Assembly (NCBI GenBank): GCA_002315655.1
Contig: DCHO01000050.1
Span: 1 to 14,881 of the forward strand
DNA from: Christensenella sp. UBA1750
GTDB taxonomy: Bacteria > Bacillota > Clostridia > Christensenellales > UBA1750
Direction: 5' to 3'
DNA length: 14,881 nucleotides
A program made the position numbers and the translations under genes. The notes under the pieces were generated by a model. The model ran no database searches and was not told where the DNA came from. It saw only the letters and a list, made by a program, of their open reading frames with translations. This document shows, piece by piece, positions 13,736-14,881 of the stretch. Every line of letters begins with the position of its first letter. Position 1 is the first letter of the stretch.

Positions 13736-14662
13736 CTACACTTCCTCGATGGTCACGCGGGGGAGCATTTCTTCATACAATGCTTTTGTGATGAGCTGGG
13801 TGCCCTCGGTGGTGACGGCGGCGGTTCCCGCAGCCACGCCTCGGCGGAACAGCCCATACAGGTCTTCTCCTAAGGAAAGCCCGTGGAGGAAGCCCGTCAC
13901 CATGCAGTCGCCCGCGCCGACGGTGGATCGGACTGGAACCGGGATGACCGGCGCATAATAGGATTTCTTGCCGTCGGTGATGAACGCGCCGTCCCCGCCC
14001 ATGGACACCGCCACAATGGAGATGCCGCTGTCGACACATTCCAGCGCGGCGCATTTGATGTCCTGGACGGTGGGCAGCTTGCGCCCGACGCGCAGTTCCA
14101 GCTCGTACTGGTTGGGCTTGATGAAAAAGGGCTTGGCCTTCATGCCTTCGGTGAGCTTTTCGCCCTCGGCATCCAGCAGACATTTGCACTTGCCTTCCGT
14201 TGCTTCGATGAGGGTTTTGTAGAAATCCACAGGCGTTGCGGGGGGCAGAGAGCCGGTAAAGACCATCACATCGGAAATGATAGCATATTCTTTGACTTTT
14301 TGCACCATTTTTTCTAAGGTTTCGGGGGTCATTTTCTCCCCGGCCTCGTTGACCTCGGTGATCTTCGCATTTTCGCGGTCAAAAATTTTAAGGTTGGTGC
14401 GCACCTTGCCGGGCAGCCAGAGGCAGTCCTCCTGTGCGCCTGCGGCATCCAGACGGGACTTGATGAGGTGCCCGTTGTCGTTGAACAGAAAGCCGATGCA
14501 GGCGGAATCCATGGACAATTCCCGGGAAACCAGCGCCACATTGACGCCCTTTCCGCAGCCGTCCTCCCGGGAGGAGAGAATGCGGTTCATGCCCGCGTAG
14601 GTGAAGGCTTCAATCTCCACAGTGCGGTCAATGCAGGGGTTCAGGCAGACGGATGTGATCAT
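13736..14662 (-). CDS. PfkB-family hexose kinase (1-phosphofructokinase / tagatose-6-phosphate kinase group)
   Basis: A 308-residue ribokinase-fold kinase that phosphorylates a sugar phosphate or sugar with ATP; cytoplasmic. The N-terminus SVCLNPCIDRTVEIEAF is typical of the FruK/LacC group. Further motifs are GCGKGVNVA near 36, VRTNLKIFD near 87, GSLPPATP near 136, IKPNQYELE near 181, and the ATP/catalytic signature TVGAGDCMVTGFLHG near 247, with the base Asp in GAGD. The first motif is normally GGKG[IV]NVA preceded by A or P; here a Cys takes the place of one Gly. The ATG at 14662 follows GGAGG. No PTS transporter or fruR gene lies beside it, so a fructose role is not supported by context. 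It leads the operon with the creatininase-family gene and hom. Confidence 0.93.
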   Translation of the reverse strand: MITSVCLNPCIDRTVEIEAFTYAGMNRILSSREDGCGKGVNVALVSRELSMDSACIGFLFNDNGHLIKSRLDAAGAQEDCLWLPGKVRTNLKIFDRENAKITEVNEAGEKMTPETLEKMVQKVKEYAIISDVMVFTGSLPPATPVDFYKTLIEATEGKCKCLLDAEGEKLTEGMKAKPFFIKPNQYELELRVGRKLPTVQDIKCAALECVDSGISIVAVSMGGDGAFITDGKKSYYAPVIPVPVRSTVGAGDCMVTGFLHGLSLGEDLYGLFRRGVAAGTAAVTTEGTQLITKALYEEMLPRVTIEEV

Positions 14663-14681
14663 GGGGAGCCTCCGAATAGGT

Positions 14682-14720
14682 AGAAAATAGAGGGTAGAGG
14701 ATAAAAGATAGAAAATAGAG
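14682..14720. repeat. Direct repeat in intergenic DNA
   Basis: TAGAAAATAGAG occurs exactly twice, at 14682-14693 and 14709-14720, with related GGGTAGAGGATAAAAGA between. It lies just upstream of the kinase gene. A perfect hairpin CGCGCC-TGCG-GGCGCG follows at 14724-14739. Confidence 0.75.
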
Positions 14721-14754
14721 CGTCGCGCCTGCGGGCGCGGGAGGAGAGAAGGAA

Positions 14755-14789
14755 TGAAGACTGAAGACTGAAGATTGAAAAATGAAAAA
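14755..14789 (+). repeat. Heptamer array, five units of TGAARAY/TGAAAAA type
   Basis: Five head-to-tail heptamers: TGAAGAC twice, TGAAGAT once, TGAAAAA twice. The strand is purine-rich and not coding. Confidence 0.8.
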
Positions 14790-14799
14790 TAAGGGACGG

Positions 14800-14881
14800 G
14801 GGAACGCCCTCTCAGTCGCTTTGCGACAGCTCTCCCGCACGCGGGCGAGCCTTTCGCGCTGCGGCGCGGGAAAGGAACGGC
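14800..14881 (+). repeat. Palindromic intergenic repeat, running off the window
   Basis: CCTCTCAGTCGCTTTGCGAC carries the hairpin GTCGC-TTT-GCGAC (14815-14827), followed by AGCTCTCCC and a second GC-rich palindrome, CCTTTCGCGC with GCGCGGGAAAGG (14850-14875). This resembles a dispersed element I remember from many Oscillospiraceae genomes. Together with 14663-14799 it makes a 219-base gene-free stretch at the edge. Confidence 0.6.

Noticed and set aside
14755..14789. Heptamer array as a CRISPR
   Set aside because: Units are 7 bases, head-to-tail and without spacers.

Overview
The window looks like chromosome from a moderately GC-rich, low-G+C-phylum anaerobe: a Clostridia member, most likely Oscillospiraceae or a close relative. 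The reasons are strong Shine-Dalgarno sites, a T-box riboswitch, CCA-encoding tRNA genes in a Firmicutes-style cluster, a HicAB module, Fe-S flavoenzymes, and a palindromic intergenic repeat at the right edge of a kind I associate with gut Clostridia. The assignment is inferred from style, not from a search. Almost everything is on the minus strand; only hicAB reads on the plus strand.

Layout from the right edge, in the direction of minus-strand transcription. (1) 14881-14663 is non-coding repeat DNA. (2) 14662-11667 is an apparent operon of a PfkB/1-phosphofructokinase-family sugar kinase, a creatininase-family amidohydrolase and homoserine dehydrogenase, closed by a hairpin. (3) 11522-10218 is a stand-alone Old-Yellow-Enzyme-type flavin oxidoreductase with a C-terminal cysteine cluster. 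(4) 9545-10147 (plus) is a HicA/HicB toxin-antitoxin pair with a perfect 19-bp palindrome over its -10 box, and a terminator shared with gene 3. (5) 9352-7568 is aspS, with a long hairpin in its leader. (6) 7305-6631 is a seven-tRNA operon (Pro-Glu-Met/Ile2-Asp-Thr-Tyr-Leu) with a near-consensus promoter and a terminator. (7) 6440-5007 is a polytopic membrane protein, possibly GT-C-like. (8) 4883-3475 is a lower-GC segment: promoter, 28-codon leader peptide, terminator hairpin overlapping its end, then two small membrane-protein genes of unknown function. (9) 3341-1 is a consensus promoter, a complete T-box leader with a probable tyrosine (UAC) specifier, a sodium:solute symporter and an acyl-CoA synthetase cut by the window edge.

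The two most interesting units are regulatory. The leader peptide plus terminator in front of the two unknown membrane proteins has the layout of translation-dependent attenuation, as in drug- or amino-acid-responsive genes. The T-box suggests that uncharged tRNA-Tyr switches on a transporter and a CoA ligase, which points to aromatic amino acid uptake or metabolism. The tRNA-Tyr(GUA) gene in this window has the anticodon and the A-CCA end that this T-box would need. No phage or insertion sequence and no CRISPR array was seen.
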